From assembly GCA_034180465.1 (NCBI GenBank), contig JAXFOH010000113.1:1-6449 (forward strand): a stretch of 6,449 bases of DNA, written 5' to 3'. The position numbers and the translations under genes were made by a program. The DNA comes from CAKUIA01 sp034180465. GTDB lineage: Bacteria; Verrucomicrobiota; Verrucomicrobiia; Opitutales; Intestinicryptomonadaceae. Of this stretch, positions 5,622 to 6,449 are shown piece by piece. Under the pieces are notes generated by a model. It was given only the letters and a program-made list of their open reading frames with translations. It was not told the origin of the DNA and ran no database searches. The first letter of the stretch is position 1. Every line of letters begins with the position of its first letter.

Positions 5622-6449
5622 CTACTTTTTTGCAACGGCATTAACCGAGCCGTCGTAAAACCTAAGCGAAATATTTTCGCCGTCTTTTACCTGCCTTGCT
5701 CTGCCGATTAACGAGCCGCTTTCGTTAAATGCCAATGCCCAGCCCCTTTTTAAAGACGACTCGAAGCTCATCAACGCCATTGCCTTTTCGGCGGCGGCAA
5801 GCCTTTCTTTGCAAACGTCTATTTTGGGCTTTGGGTTTTGCCTTGAAAACGCAAGCTCGCTTTCATGCAAAATTCCCTTTAAGCGCGCAATGCGCTTGGC
5901 GGCCAAGGCGTCCGCCTTTGCCGATTTTTCGTCGAGCATAATCTTAAAATTGTCCAGCTTAATTTGGGGGCTGTTCAGCTTAAGCCTCGATTCAAAAGCC
6001 GATATTTTGTTTTGCAGATTTTCTAATGCGTAGCTTGCAGACTTTTCCAGCATAGCCGACATATTTTTAAAGTCGGCAAGAATATCGGCATAGGCGTTTG
6101 TTAAATATTCTGCTGCTGCCGACGGCGTTTCGGCGCGTAAATCTGCGGTAAAGTCGGTAAGAGAAAAATCAACCTCGTGGCCCACCGCCGAAATTGTGGG
6201 ATATTTGCAGGCAAATACCTTTCGCGCCAAAGCCTCGTCGTTAAACGCCCAAAGGTCTTCAAGCGAGCCGCCCCCGCGCATTAAAACAAGAAGGTCGTAG
6301 CCGCCAATACTTTCGGCTTGGTCTATTTTCTCCATTATCTGTTTTGGGGCAAGCGCGCCCTGCACCAGCGACGGAAAAATATCTACGCTGCCCTTAAAGC
6401 CTCGGCGCGTAATTATGCTTATAAAGTCTCTTATTGCGGCCCCCGTAGG
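5622..6449 (-). CDS. xseA: exodeoxyribonuclease VII large subunit (5' end outside window)
   Basis: XseA is the catalytic large subunit of exonuclease VII, which degrades single-stranded DNA in both directions into oligonucleotides and acts with several XseB small subunits. The frame is open to the window edge and gives 275 C-terminal residues of a protein usually 400-450 long; the N-terminal OB-fold lies outside. Clear family motifs, numbered from the first visible residue, are PTGAAIRD (1-8), VQGALAP (29-35), LMRGGGSLEDLWAFND (56-71), AVGHEVDFSLTDFTADLRAETPSAAAEYL (88-116), a long helical coiled-coil region (about 120-225), and the typical C-terminal RGWALAFNESG and DGENISLRFYDG segments. 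A GTG at 6365 is not the start, because family-conserved sequence continues upstream of it. The gene ends at a terminator shared with the convergent unit, so no xseB follows directly, although in many bacteria it does. Confidence 0.96.
   Translation of the reverse strand, partial: PTGAAIRDFISIITRRGFKGSVDIFPSLVQGALAPKQIMEKIDQAESIGGYDLLVLMRGGGSLEDLWAFNDEALARKVFACKYPTISAVGHEVDFSLTDFTADLRAETPSAAAEYLTNAYADILADFKNMSAMLEKSASYALENLQNKISAFESRLKLNSPQIKLDNFKIMLDEKSAKADALAAKRIARLKGILHESELAFSRQNPKPKIDVCKERLAAAEKAMALMSFESSLKRGWALAFNESGSLIGRARQVKDGENISLRFYDGSVNAVAKK

Noticed and set aside
6363..6365. GTG as start of xseA
   Set aside because: Conserved XseA sequence (PTGAAIRD and onward) continues upstream to the window edge, so the true start is outside.
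1..6449. CRISPR arrays, insertion sequences, tRNA genes, attachment sites
   Set aside because: No regularly spaced direct repeats, transposase-like frames, tRNA-like cloverleaf or flanking duplications were seen on reading both strands.

Overview
The window is a typical chromosomal stretch (moderate GC, dense genes) from a bacterium that I place, with moderate confidence, in the Verrucomicrobiota, probably the Opitutae. The pointers are by eye only: the RuvC style (GIDPSLRGTG, then an IYVQN motif after the catalytic Glu, with an N-terminal extension), start codons without clear Shine-Dalgarno sequences, and a secreted PhoD-family protein of the kind frequent in Planctomycetes/Verrucomicrobia. 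No mobile element, CRISPR array, tRNA or rRNA was seen.

Layout. Three minus-strand genes fill the left side (1857 down to 1). They are a small secreted protein of unknown function (1309-1857), a second secreted coiled-coil-rich protein (536-1312), and the Holliday-junction resolvase gene ruvC (534 to the window edge, 3' end missing). They are packed with a 4-base ATGA overlap and then a 1-base gap, so they look like one operon. A good sigma70-type promoter (TTAACA, 17 bases, TATAAA) lies just before the first gene, and its -35 box overlaps the start codon of the divergent gene.

Three plus-strand genes fill the middle. They are an ABCG/White-like half transporter with fused ATPase and membrane domains (1898-3556), a cytoplasmic helical protein of unknown function (3617-4222), and a secreted PhoD-like phosphatase homologue whose metal-binding residues appear to be almost all replaced (4238-5554). 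The gaps are 60 and 15 bases with no terminator between them, so co-transcription is likely. A strong hairpin with T-tracts on both sides (about 5571-5620) ends this unit and also the convergent gene on the right.

The right end holds the C-terminal two thirds of xseA (exonuclease VII large subunit) on the minus strand, with its 5' end outside the window.

Function. ruvC and xseA are ordinary DNA recombination/repair genes. The less ordinary material is the pair of unknown exported proteins sharing an operon with ruvC, and the transporter, helical protein and PhoD-like pseudoenzyme set. The second set could be an uncharacterised export or envelope unit, but this rests on gene order alone.
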